Notes under the pieces: model-generated
Seen by the model: only the letters and a program-made list of their open reading frames with translations
The model's database searches: none
Told to the model about the DNA's origin: nothing
Program-made: the position numbers and the translations under genes
Assembly: GCF_019048525.1 (NCBI RefSeq)
Contig: NZ_CP077369.1
Span: 744,001 to 808,000, forward strand
Length of the DNA stretch: 64,000 bases
Origin: Acinetobacter lwoffii
Lineage (GTDB): Bacteria > Pseudomonadota > Gammaproteobacteria > Pseudomonadales > Moraxellaceae
Direction of reading: 5' to 3'
Part shown: piece after piece, positions 39,887 through 48,246 of the stretch
Layout of the letters: each line of letters begins with the position of its first letter
Position numbering within the stretch: the first letter of the stretch is position 1

Positions 39887-40990
39887 TTAACTCCCTGCCT
39901 GAATGGTCACATGACGGTTTTCACGATCAATCGGATTGATTTTTTGCTGGTTACGCAGCAGATGTACGCCACCAATCACCACATAGTCTTCCGGCTTGAG
40001 CCCACTGAGTACAGGAACACTGTCCCGGCCATAGGCACCTAGCTGGACCGGGACTTTACGCAAGGTATGATCCGGCTGGACCACCATTACATAAGCCTGC
40101 TGATCGGTGGCCGATACACTGGACAGCGGGATACTGAGCATATTGTCCCGGCTGTGCTGAAAATATACCCGGGCACTTTGTCCCAGCTGAATCTGCGCAT
40201 TGCCCTCACGCAGTGAGACTTTAACCCGGAAGGTACGCGACTGGTCTGCTGCCGGTGCAATCTCGCGAACAAAGGCAGCAAATTTTTCTTCAGGTCTGGA
40301 CCATAAAGTGACCGTAGCTGCCTGTCCGACCTTAATCTCTGAAATGGCCTGTTCCGGCACTCCAATCACCACTTCACGTTCACCGGAAATCGCCAGCTCA
40401 TAGGCCGCCTGCCCCGCGGCCACCACCTGACCTGTTTCGATATTACGTGCAGTGATCACGCCATTTTTAGTGGCAAGTAGCTGGTTATAAGCGGTCTGGT
40501 TTTTGGCCGTATCATAATTGGCTTGTGCCTGTTTCAGGCTTGACTGTGCGGCTTTGTATTGATTATCGATGGCATCATATTGCGAGCGACTCACAGCATT
40601 GACAGGTAATAGCTGCTTGAAGCGCTGTAGTTCATCTTGAGCAATTTTGCTGGCAGACTGTGCATTTTCCAGCTGGGCACGTGCTGCATCCAGCTGTAGC
40701 TGTGCATCTTTTACATCCAGTGTCGCTAGTACCTGCCCGACTTTGACCTGATCCCCGACATCGACGAAACGCTGGGTTACCTGTCCCGCCACCCGAAAGG
40801 CCAGCTCGGTTTGCTGACGCGCCTGCACATCTCCGGCATAGCTTTTCAGTTCATGCTGTGAAGCGGCCGGTCTACTCACCATGACGAAGGGAACTTCCTG
40901 TTCTGCTGCGGCAGTATCTTTGTTGCACCCGCTTAAGGTCACACTGCAAAGCATCATCATGCCAGCCAATACGCTGTAAATCCTGCTCAT
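39887..40990 (-). CDS. RND efflux periplasmic adaptor, lipoprotein
   Basis: A 367-residue membrane-fusion protein. Its signal peptide ends at the lipobox VTLSGC (Cys about residue 22), so the mature protein is lipid-anchored. It has the lipoyl/barrel-sandwich half motif YAGDVQARQQTELAFRVAGQ, a long coiled-coil hairpin (about residues 95-165) and the second half NGVITARNIETGQVVAAGQ, followed by beta-barrel domains. It is the first gene of the efflux operon, 139 bp from the end of ISAba1. Confidence 0.95.
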   Translation of the reverse strand: MSRIYSVLAGMMMLCSVTLSGCNKDTAAAEQEVPFVMVSRPAASQHELKSYAGDVQARQQTELAFRVAGQVTQRFVDVGDQVKVGQVLATLDVKDAQLQLDAARAQLENAQSASKIAQDELQRFKQLLPVNAVSRSQYDAIDNQYKAAQSSLKQAQANYDTAKNQTAYNQLLATKNGVITARNIETGQVVAAGQAAYELAISGEREVVIGVPEQAISEIKVGQAATVTLWSRPEEKFAAFVREIAPAADQSRTFRVKVSLREGNAQIQLGQSARVYFQHSRDNMLSIPLSSVSATDQQAYVMVVQPDHTLRKVPVQLGAYGRDSVPVLSGLKPEDYVVIGGVHLLRNQQKINPIDRENRHVTIQAGS

Positions 40991-41120
40991 CTTATTCGCT
41001 CTTATCTGATCATCTTTTTTAGGGCAAACTATGCTGATATATTGAATTGCTTATCTTTTAGCCAATATGCCAACCGGTACACTAATTACAACTGAGTCAT
41101 CAAAGCAATGACCGTGTTAA

Positions 41121-41129
41121 CTGTTTTGA
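41121..41129. repeat. Left copy of ISAba1 target-site duplication
   Basis: CTGTTTTGA directly abuts the left end of the IS and recurs exactly at 42310-42318 after the right end. A 9-bp duplication is what ISAba1 generates, so this was a simple transposition without later rearrangement. Confidence 0.97.
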
Positions 41130-41161
41130 CTCTGTACACGACAAAAATAGATAACTCATTG

Positions 41162-41189
41162 AAATAATGTCATAATAATTGTTTTCTAA
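41162..41189 (-). promoter_or_regulatory. ISAba1 outward promoter facing the efflux operon
   Basis: On the minus strand, TTAGAA (41184-41189) is followed after 16 bp by TTATTT (41162-41167). These are the -35 and -10 hexamers published for the ISAba1 outward promoter. Transcription would leave the IS at 41130 and reach the adaptor ATG about 165 nt downstream. The elements are seen directly. Activity in this strain is inferred. Confidence 0.9.
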
Positions 41190-41200
41190 CGACGAATACT

Positions 41201-42291
41201 ATGACACATCTCAATGAGTTATATCTTATCTTAAACAAATATCTAAAATGGAACAAGTCACATTTAAAGTGCTTTGCGCTCATCATGCTTGTGATTATTT
41301 TAAAGCAAACATGTAATCTTTCTTCTGCATCTAAAGCCTTGCCCATCAAGTGCTTACCACAATCATTTTATCGACGTATGCAGCGCTTCTTTGCAGGTCA
41401 GTATTTTGATTATCGTCAAATTTCTCAGTTGATTTTCAATATATTTTCATTCGACAAAGTCCAACTGACTTTAGATAGAACCAATTGGAAATGGGGAAAA
41501 CGAAATATTAATATCCTGATGCTTGCGATCGTTTATCGTGGAATAGCGATACCTATCGTTTGGACATTACTTAATAAACGGGGAAATTCAGATACGAAAG
41601 AGCGTATTGCTTTAATTCAACGCTTCATATCCATTTTTGGTAAAGACTGTATTGTGAATGTGTTCGCAGACAGAGAGTTTATCGGTGAGCAGTGGTTTAC
41701 ATGGTTAATTGAACAAGAGATCAACTTCTGCATTCGTGTTAAAAAAACTTTATTGTCACCAATCATTTAGGAAAGAATCATAAAATTAGTGATTTATTTC
41801 GCCATCTTCAAGTTGGTCAAATTGAATGTCGTAAACGACGGATTTTGGTTGGTCGGGTGAAACTATATATAAGTGCACTACAGTTAGAAAATGGAGAGCT
41901 TTTACTCGTCGTTTCTCCTCAGTTTAATGCCAATGCTATTGAGGATTATGCATTACGCTGGGAAATTGAAACCTTATTCAGTTGTCTCAAAGGACGCGGG
42001 TTTAATCTTGAAAATACGCGCTTGACAGACCCTAGACGAGTGAAAAAATTGATTGCGGTGTTAGCTATAAGCTTCTGTTGGTGTTACTTAACGGGTGAAT
42101 GGCAACATGATCAAAAAAAAGTGATAAAAATAAAGAAGCATGGACGACTCTCAATGAGTTTATTTCGCTATGGTTTAGACTATGTTCAAATGGCGATTCA
42201 GCGTTTAATTGGTTTTGGGAAAAAAGAAGAGTTTAAGGAAATTTTGGCAATTTTAAGAAGGCAGAACCCTGATAGGATAAGGGTTCTGTGA
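41201..42291 (+). CDS. ISAba1 transposase, two frames joined by -1 frameshift
   Basis: An IS4-family DDE transposase. The first frame (189 codons, to 41770) and second frame (to 42291) form one protein if the ribosome slips -1 on the run of seven A's at 41741-41747. The joined sequence then reads on as NFIVTNHLGKN. The first D is in LTLDRTNWKWG, the second in VNVFADREFIGE, and the glutamate is in the WEIETLFSCLKGRGF (YREK-like) segment of frame two. ISAba1 is known to be encoded in two overlapping frames, so I read this as normal for the element and not as a mutation. Confidence 0.9.
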
Positions 42292-42309
42292 AATTTGTCG
42301 TGTACAGAG

Positions 42310-42318
42310 CTGTTTTGA
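42310..42318. repeat. Right copy of ISAba1 target-site duplication
   Basis: CTGTTTTGA, identical to 41121-41129. It ends 9 bp before the GTG start of tetR, so ISAba1 separates tetR from its own promoter while leaving its ribosome-binding region. Confidence 0.97.
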
Positions 42319-42327
42319 GAAGAAATT

Positions 42328-42600
42328 GTGCAAATACCTGTAGGACGACCCAAAGATCTGAAAAAGCGCCAACGGATTCTCAGTGTGGCCAAAGCCTTAT
42401 TTTTAGAACATGGCTATCATACTTCTAGCATGAACCAGATTGCGCGTGAGGCCGGCGTCACCAAGCTGACGGTGTATAACCATTTTCAGGACAAGGCGAC
42501 TCTGTTTACGTGTGCGATCGAAGATACCTGTGAAGCCATTCTGCATGAATACCCGCAGATGCTACGACCTGAAATTGATTTTTATCATGAGTTTTATTAA
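42328..42600 (+). pseudogene. TetR-family regulator, 5' fragment (interrupted gene)
   Basis: About 90 codons encode a TetR N-terminal DNA-binding domain: GRPKDLKKRQRILSVAKALF, then the helix-turn-helix (SSMNQIAREAGVTKLTVYNH), then FQDKATLF. It ends abruptly where the IS605-type element begins. Its C-terminal half resumes at 44899. It is divergent from the RND operon, the usual place for its local repressor. The fragment lacks the ligand-binding and dimerisation domain and so should not repress. The start is a GTG. Confidence 0.93.
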
Positions 42601-42682
42601 ATGGAGCGTAAAACTCTGTTCTTCAGGTCAGAGATATAAGCGACACGACATGAAATGTCGTTTATTTTTTAAGAATCAATAA

Positions 42683-42687
42683 TTTTA
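42683..42687. repeat. Left target duplication of IS701-like element
   Basis: TTTTA, repeated at 43790-43794 on the other side of the insertion. Together with the inverted repeats this fixes the boundaries of the nested IS. Confidence 0.82.
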
Positions 42688-43789
42688 TAGGACTTACGCA
42701 TTGAGGGATTTAAAAAAGTCTCAAACTACTTTATAACGTATCTGTGATCAGACGAACTAAACATGCTTCTACAGCAACTTGTACATTACCCATTTATATG
42801 GGCTTTCTCATGACAGAACCAAACTCTATTAGCTGCACACAACTTGCCGAGACTTATAATATCTCGCATGACAGTGTAAATCGCTTTTTGGAGCGTGAAG
42901 ACTACACAGCTCGCGATCTATATCAAGAAGCAATTCAACACATTGATAATAATAAACTTATAGTCAGTATTGATGATACTGTTTTAGATAAGCCATATAG
43001 TCAACATATGGACTTAGTTAGCTATTTTTGGTCAGGTAAACACCACCGATCCGTCAAGGGTATTAATCTCATTACCTTGTATGCGACAGATCAACATGGC
43101 AAAAATATTCCAATTAATTTTCGAATTTATGATAAGTCAGAAAGTAAAACCAAGAATGATTACTTTATGGAGATGTTAAGTGAAGTACTCGATTGGGGTG
43201 CAAAGATTCAATTCATTACAGGTGATAGTTGGTATTCATCGACTGAAAATCTAAAAACCATAAGAAAACATGGTATTCGATTTATGTTTGGTGTCGACAG
43301 TAACCGTAAGGTTTCCCCTGAAAAAGGACAATGGTTTCAACTCCGTTTATTGCCGAATTTTCATCAGGGTCAAGTGGTCTGGCTCAAAGATGTTGGCTTT
43401 GTACAATTATTTAAGACTCAGTTAAAAGAACAGCAGAGATTTTATATTGTGCATCAAGATGAAGATGATTTATTGTCCTTTGATGGTTTTTATGAATTAC
43501 ATTCAAGTCATTGGAAAATAGAACAATATCATCGAGTAATTAAACAGGTTTGTCATATTGAAAAGTTTCAAGTAAGACGATCCAAGCTGATTTTGAATCA
43601 TATTTTCTCAGCCTTGATGGCCTATGTTGAGATACAAAAGAACCAGTTTGAGCGGATCTTTGAAAATGTATATCGTTGGCAGAAAAAATTATTTAGACCA
43701 ATTATCAAGAACTTTATTGATGAATTTATTCTCGATAAGAATCATCTGCTGCCACAGAAAATCTATAAATAATAGTGCGTAAGTCCTAT
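42688..43789 (+). mobile_element. IS701-like insertion sequence, ISAba11-like
   Basis: 1102 bp, ending in inverted repeats TAGGACTTACGCA / TGCGTAAGTCCTA and flanked by the 5-bp repeat TTTTA. Size, terminal sequence and transposase type resemble ISAba11, an Acinetobacter element known from lpx gene disruptions. The assignment to that exact element is from memory and not from a search. It is nested inside the IS605-type element, between its left hairpin and tnpB. Confidence 0.85.
42744..43772 (+). CDS. IS701-like transposase
   Basis: A DDE transposase of up to 342 residues. Recognisable parts are an N-terminal helix-turn-helix-like NISHDSVNRFLERE, SIDDTVLDKP (first Asp), HHRSVKGINLITLY, FITGDSWYSS (second Asp) and WKIEQYHRVIKQVCHIEKFQ (Glu). 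The frame begins at a GTG at 42744. The first in-frame ATG that starts conserved sequence (MTEPNS) is at 42810. An ATG at 42763 lies in another frame, so a 1-nt change near the N-terminus cannot be excluded. Confidence 0.85.
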   Translation: MIRRTKHASTATCTLPIYMGFLMTEPNSISCTQLAETYNISHDSVNRFLEREDYTARDLYQEAIQHIDNNKLIVSIDDTVLDKPYSQHMDLVSYFWSGKHHRSVKGINLITLYATDQHGKNIPINFRIYDKSESKTKNDYFMEMLSEVLDWGAKIQFITGDSWYSSTENLKTIRKHGIRFMFGVDSNRKVSPEKGQWFQLRLLPNFHQGQVVWLKDVGFVQLFKTQLKEQQRFYIVHQDEDDLLSFDGFYELHSSHWKIEQYHRVIKQVCHIEKFQVRRSKLILNHIFSALMAYVEIQKNQFERIFENVYRWQKKLFRPIIKNFIDEFILDKNHLLPQKIYK

Positions 43790-43794
43790 TTTAA
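43790..43794. repeat. Right target duplication of IS701-like element
   Basis: TTTTA, matching 42683-42687. Confidence 0.82.
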
Positions 43795-43818
43795 TTCAAC
43801 ATGAGCTAATATAAGCCC

Positions 43819-44889
43819 ATGAAAACACTTAAATTACGAATAAAAGACAAACACTGCAAGGTGCTAGACCAATTAGCATCTGAGGTGAACTTTGTTTGGA
43901 ATTATGTGAATGATTTAAGTTTCGCACACCTAAAAAGAACAGGTGACTTTTTCTCAGCATTCGATATGGCTAAATACACAAAAGGGACTTCAAAATTGTG
44001 TGGTCTGCATAGCCAAACGGTGGATGCAATCAGGGAAGAATATACTGCTAAAAGAAAACAGTTTAGAAAAGCAAAATTAAAATGGCGTGTAAGTAACAAG
44101 AAGTCAGCAAGAAGATCGCTTGGTTGGATACCATTCAAAAAATCAGGACTGAAATATGCTGAGGGATGGGTTGAGTATGGAGAAACCAAATTTGGCTTAT
44201 GGGATAGCTACGGTTTAAGCAAATATGCCGTTAGAACAGGTTCATTTGTTGAGGACAGTCGTGGGCGTTGGTATGTGTGCCTAGTCGTGGATTCACCTAA
44301 GTTAGACAAACCAACTGCAACTAAAGCCATTGGCATTGATCTAGGCTTAAAAGATATAGCCACCTGTTCTGATGGTACTGTGATTTCAAATCCAAAGTTC
44401 TATCGAAAATATGAACAAAAACTAGGTATTACTCAACGAGCGAAGAATAAAAAGCGTGTTCGTGCATTACACGCCAAGATTGCAAATTGTCGTAAAGATC
44501 ATTTGCACAAAGCAAGCACCATGCTTGTAAAAGAAAATGCACTGATTATTGTTGGCAACCTGAGTGCTAAAAAACTTGTGAAAACTAAAATGGCTAAATC
44601 GGTTTTAGATACAGGATTTTCAGCACTCAAAACAATGCTCAAGTATAAATGCGAGAACGCAAGTGTATTGTTTGAGGAAGTCAACGAAAGTTTCACAACC
44701 CAAATCTGCTCGTGCTGTGGTGAGATCACCGCAAGCAGTCCGAAAGGTAGAGCAGATTTGCGAATAAGAGTATGGGAATGTGAAAACTGCTCAAGTGTCC
44801 TGGATAGGGATTTGAACAGTGCTAAGAACATACTTGCGCTTGGGCATAAGCGTCTAGCAGTAGGAATCACCCTCCTTTCAGGTGGGTGA
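43819..44889 (+). CDS. tnpB: TnpB, RNA-guided nuclease of IS605-type element
   Basis: A 356-residue TnpB/OrfB. The RuvC-like core is visible: Asp in AIGIDLGLKDIA (about residue 176), Glu in VLFEEVNESFTTQ (about 283) and Asp in SVLDRDLNSAKNIL (about 332). The zinc finger is ICSCCGE...CENCSS. All three catalytic residues are present, so it may be active. The stop codon lies 9 bp before the element end, so the guide RNA scaffold must overlap the 3' coding region. The guide would be read from the flank, i.e. the 3' half of tetR. The gene itself appears intact despite the nested insertion upstream. Confidence 0.93.
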   Translation: MKTLKLRIKDKHCKVLDQLASEVNFVWNYVNDLSFAHLKRTGDFFSAFDMAKYTKGTSKLCGLHSQTVDAIREEYTAKRKQFRKAKLKWRVSNKKSARRSLGWIPFKKSGLKYAEGWVEYGETKFGLWDSYGLSKYAVRTGSFVEDSRGRWYVCLVVDSPKLDKPTATKAIGIDLGLKDIATCSDGTVISNPKFYRKYEQKLGITQRAKNKKRVRALHAKIANCRKDHLHKASTMLVKENALIIVGNLSAKKLVKTKMAKSVLDTGFSALKTMLKYKCENASVLFEEVNESFTTQICSCCGEITASSPKGRADLRIRVWECENCSSVLDRDLNSAKNILALGHKRLAVGITLLSGG

Positions 44890-44898
44890 GGATGTCAA

Positions 44899-45144
44899 CA
44901 GGCCTCGCATAGCAAACTGGAAGCAGTCTGGAATGATTTCTTTGCTCTGGCTCAACAGTACCGTTTTATTAAGGTTGATCTTCCAGAAAAACAGACCGAG
45001 CTGATTGTGTCCCTGCTGACCGGAACCCGGCATCAGAAAATCCTGCTGGGCCTCAGCCCGCCTCCATCGCATACCGCACAACAGCAGATCATTGCCCAGG
45101 CGATTGAACTGTTTATGCTGAAATATGGTATTACCAACCCATAA
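44899..45144 (+). pseudogene. TetR-family regulator, 3' fragment
   Basis: 82 codons continuing the interrupted repressor (SKLEAVWNDFFALAQQYRF, then a helical C-terminus ending KYGITNP) to a TAA at 45142-45144. No start codon or ribosome-binding site belongs to it. Joined to the 5' fragment it gives about 172 residues, shorter than the usual 190-210 for TetR proteins, so some central codons may have been lost along with the insertion. Confidence 0.85.
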
Positions 45145-45291
45145 GCTCATACCAACGTCACCTACCTGCGCTATTGTGATGCTGCCGACTTGTGAAAAAA
45201 GCAGCTAAAAATCTGCAACTTTTGTCTGTAAAGGACTTGGATTGTCCGACAGTCGCGGTATAGTCAAACTAAGCATTTGAGGGAATATAAA

Positions 45292-47976
45292 ATGATTCAA
45301 CAAATTGATGCACCACTACGCGAAGACGTACGCTTACTGGGTAATTTGCTCGGGGAAACCTTAAAATTACATGCCGGGCAGGATTTGTTTAATCAGATCG
45401 AGCAAATCCGTGCCCTGTCCAAAGGCGCTCGCGATGGACAGGTCGAAGCAGAAAAACAACTGGAACAACTGTTTTTGAGCCTGGAAGATGCCGAAATCCT
45501 GCCGCTGACCCGTGCCTTTACCCACTTTTTAAACTTTGCCAATATTGCCGAACAATATCATGTGGTACGTCGTCGCCGTCAGAGCGAGTTTGATCACACT
45601 GCAGAATCACCCAATCCTCTGGTGCCTTTATTTGAAAAATTTAAACAGCAGGAGATTTCTGCCGATACGCTGTATCAGGAAATCTGTGAACTGAAAATTG
45701 AACTGGTCCTGACCGCGCATCCCACAGAAGTCAGCCGCCGTACCCTGATTCAAAAATATGATGGCATCAATAATGCCCTGTCCAAATTCGACCAGCAGAA
45801 ACTCACTCCACGTGAACGTCTGGCAGTTCTGGCCGATCTGAAACAGCTGATCAGCTCCGCCTGGCAAACCGATGAAATCCGTCAGCATCGCCCGACTCCG
45901 ATTGACGAAGCCAAATGGGGCTTTACCACCATTGAGCAGACCCTGTGGAATGCGGTCCCGAAATTTATCCGCGAACTGAATGGCATGGTGCAAGCGCAAT
46001 GTGGCCAGAACCTGCCCTTAGATGTCGCACCAGTACGTTTTGCCTCCTGGATGGGTGGTGACCGCGATGGCAACCCGAATGTCACTCACACCGTCACTCA
46101 GGAAGTACTGTGGCTGTCGCGCTGGAAAGCAGCCGACCTTTATGTACGTGATATTGAAAACCTGCGCTGGGAACTGTCTATTCAGCAATGTAGTCCGGAA
46201 ATTTCCGAAGCTTTGGGCCAGCCCCATCCTGAACCCTATCGTGAATATTTACGTGACACCCGTACCCGCCTGAAAGCGACGCGGCACTGGCTGGCAGAAA
46301 AATTAAAAGGCAATGATGCCGATGACAGTCTGGTGATTAAAAGTAAAGACGAACTTTTACAACCGCTCCTGACATGCTACCGCTCGCTAATGGACTGCAA
46401 TCTGGCCGAAATTGCCAATGGCAGCCTGCTGGACTTTATTTACCGGGTCAACAGTTTTGGGATCGAACTACTAAAACTGGATATCCGTCAGGAATCCGGC
46501 CGTCACCGTCAGGCAATTTCAGCCATTACTGAATATTTGGGACTGGGGAATTTTGAAACATGGACCGAACAGGCCCGTCAAAACTTTTTACTGCAGGAAT
46601 TACAAAGCAAGCGTCCATTACTGCCGAAACATCTGAATGAACCGGCCGGCAGCCTGATTGAACATCCGGATGTACAGGAAGTCTTTGCCACCATGCGCAC
46701 ACTGGCCGAACAGCCGAGCGAGTCTCTGGGTGCCTATATTATTTCCATGGCAGAATATCCAAGTGATGTGCTGGCGGTACTGCTTTTACAAAAAGAAGCC
46801 GGCATCGAGCAGGCGTTACGGGTGGTTCCTCTATTTGAAACCTTAAAAGATCTGGATGGTGCAGCCGCAACCATGTCGACCCTGTTCAATATGCACTGGT
46901 ACAAACAGCATATTCAGGGCAAGCATGAGGTCATGATTGGCTATTCGGATTCTGCCAAGGATGCCGGCTTTATGTCGGCCAACTGGGCACAGTATCGTGC
47001 CCAGGAAGAACTGACCGCAGTTGCCCAGCAACATGGCGTGCAATTGACCCTGTTTCATGGTCGTGGGGGTTCAATTAGCCGTGGCGGTGCGCCAACCCAG
47101 CAGGCACTCTTCTCTCAACCGCCAGGGTCGATTTCAGGTGCGATCCGGGTGACTGAACAGGGCGAAATGATCCGTTTCAAATTCGGTCTGGAAGAAATCG
47201 CCCTGCAGAATCTGGAAATTTATACCGCTGCAACACTGGAAGCGACCTTACTCCCGCCACCTGAACCCAAACAGGAATGGCGCGACTTGATGCATCAAAT
47301 GACCGAGCTATCGGTGCAGGTCTATCGCCAGACCGTCCGGGAAAATCCGCATTTTGTGAAATACCTGCGTACCGTCACGCCAGAACTTGAACTGCAAATG
47401 CTGCCACTGGGTTCACGGCCGGCGAAACGTAAAGTCAGTGGTGGGATTGAATCACTGCGAGCGATTCCCTGGGTCTTTGCCTGGACCCAGATTCGCCTGA
47501 TGTTACCGGCCTGGCTCGGTACCGGTGCTGCATTAAATGCGGTACTGGATCAGGGACAACGCACGGTACTGGATGAGATGCTGGCAGAGTGGCCGTATTT
47601 TCAGACCCTGATTGATATGCTGGAAATGGTACTGTCCAAAGCCGATGCCAATGTGGCGCTATATTATGAATCGCATTTGACTCAGGATGAAGATCTTAAA
47701 GTTCTGGGAACAGAACTGCGTCAGCGTTTGCAGGATGCTGTACAAACCCTGTTGAGCTTAAAAGGCGAATCGAAACTCCTGAGCAGTAACGGTGTACTGG
47801 ATCAGTCGATGAAAGTACGTAAACCCTATTTGTTACCGCTGCACTTACTGCAAGCTGAACTGATGAAACGTCGCCGTTTATATCTGGAACAGCAGCAGGC
47901 TGAAAATACCCCGGTCGATCATGCCTTAATGGTCAGCATTGCCGGCATTGCAGCCGGTTTACGTAATACCGGCTGA
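45292..47976 (+). CDS. ppc: Phosphoenolpyruvate carboxylase
   Basis: Anaplerotic enzyme making oxaloacetate from PEP and bicarbonate. From the ATG at 45292, with GAGGGA just upstream, it has 894 residues against 883 in E. coli. Signatures: VLTAHPTEVSRRTL (catalytic His), SWMGGDRDGNPNVT, GYSDSAKDAGFMSANW, FHGRGGSISRGGAPTQ (mobile loop) and the C-terminal GLRNTG. A longer frame from a TTG at 45277 is unlikely. Confidence 0.98.
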   Translation: MIQQIDAPLREDVRLLGNLLGETLKLHAGQDLFNQIEQIRALSKGARDGQVEAEKQLEQLFLSLEDAEILPLTRAFTHFLNFANIAEQYHVVRRRRQSEFDHTAESPNPLVPLFEKFKQQEISADTLYQEICELKIELVLTAHPTEVSRRTLIQKYDGINNALSKFDQQKLTPRERLAVLADLKQLISSAWQTDEIRQHRPTPIDEAKWGFTTIEQTLWNAVPKFIRELNGMVQAQCGQNLPLDVAPVRFASWMGGDRDGNPNVTHTVTQEVLWLSRWKAADLYVRDIENLRWELSIQQCSPEISEALGQPHPEPYREYLRDTRTRLKATRHWLAEKLKGNDADDSLVIKSKDELLQPLLTCYRSLMDCNLAEIANGSLLDFIYRVNSFGIELLKLDIRQESGRHRQAISAITEYLGLGNFETWTEQARQNFLLQELQSKRPLLPKHLNEPAGSLIEHPDVQEVFATMRTLAEQPSESLGAYIISMAEYPSDVLAVLLLQKEAGIEQALRVVPLFETLKDLDGAAATMSTLFNMHWYKQHIQGKHEVMIGYSDSAKDAGFMSANWAQYRAQEELTAVAQQHGVQLTLFHGRGGSISRGGAPTQQALFSQPPGSISGAIRVTEQGEMIRFKFGLEEIALQNLEIYTAATLEATLLPPPEPKQEWRDLMHQMTELSVQVYRQTVRENPHFVKYLRTVTPELELQMLPLGSRPAKRKVSGGIESLRAIPWVFAWTQIRLMLPAWLGTGAALNAVLDQGQRTVLDEMLAEWPYFQTLIDMLEMVLSKADANVALYYESHLTQDEDLKVLGTELRQRLQDAVQTLLSLKGESKLLSSNGVLDQSMKVRKPYLLPLHLLQAELMKRRRLYLEQQQAENTPVDHALMVSIAGIAAGLRNTG

Positions 47977-47994
47977 TTTTTCGCCCTCGCATTC

Positions 47995-48023
47995 AAAGCA
48001 CATCCTGGTGATGTGCTTTTTTT
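47995..48023 (+). terminator. Terminator of ppc
   Basis: Stem AAGCACATC / GATGTGCTT with a CTGGT loop and seven following Ts, about 20 bp after the stop codon. Confidence 0.88.
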
Positions 48024-48246
48024 GTACATGAATTGGCCAAAACCACTCACTGCATCGTATTTTTTATAACTAAAATAACAAATCTTTATGAGTGAATTTT
48101 AAGCATAGCTATATGATTAATCCACTGATTTAACGCTACTTTTATATTAAAAATATTTACCAATTGATAAAAAATAAATAAAAGTCAATGAATTAACTTG
48201 AACAAAAAGTTGAAAGGAGTGATTAAAACTTCCAAAAAACCGGAGT

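Larger units (their letters stand above)
41130..42309 (+). mobile_element. ISAba1, complete copy (IS4 family)
   Basis: 1180 bp, bounded by perfect 16-bp inverted repeats (CTCTGTACACGACAAA) and 9-bp direct repeats (CTGTTTTGA). Size, termini, duplication length, two-frame transposase and the outward promoter near the left end all match ISAba1 as I know it. It is inserted between the divergent efflux adaptor gene (start 40990) and tetR (start 42328), with its left end facing the efflux operon. This is the orientation in which ISAba1 activates neighbours such as ampC and blaOXA genes in A. baumannii. Confidence 0.96.
42601..44898 (+). mobile_element. IS605-type element carrying tnpB only, itself interrupted
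   Basis: It runs from the break in tetR to GGATGTCAA at 44890-44898. Near the left end is a small hairpin (CGACAT GAA ATGTCG, around 42647-42661). Near the right end is a CACC / GGTG stem overlapping the tnpB stop. These features, the lack of terminal inverted repeats and the solitary tnpB fit the iso-IS1341 group of IS200/IS605. The element is split by the IS701-like insertion at 42688-43789. The left boundary is approximate (within about 5 bp). No tnpA is present, so movement would need help in trans. Confidence 0.8.

Noticed and set aside
41061..41090. Possible TetR operator around an ACCGGT palindrome upstream of the efflux adaptor
   Set aside because: Only six central bases are symmetric; outward positions do not pair, so the dyad is too weak to call.
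42744..42810. N-terminal frameshift in the IS701-like transposase
   Set aside because: An ATG at 42763 opens another frame, but the frame from the GTG is intact and I cannot compare with the reference element.
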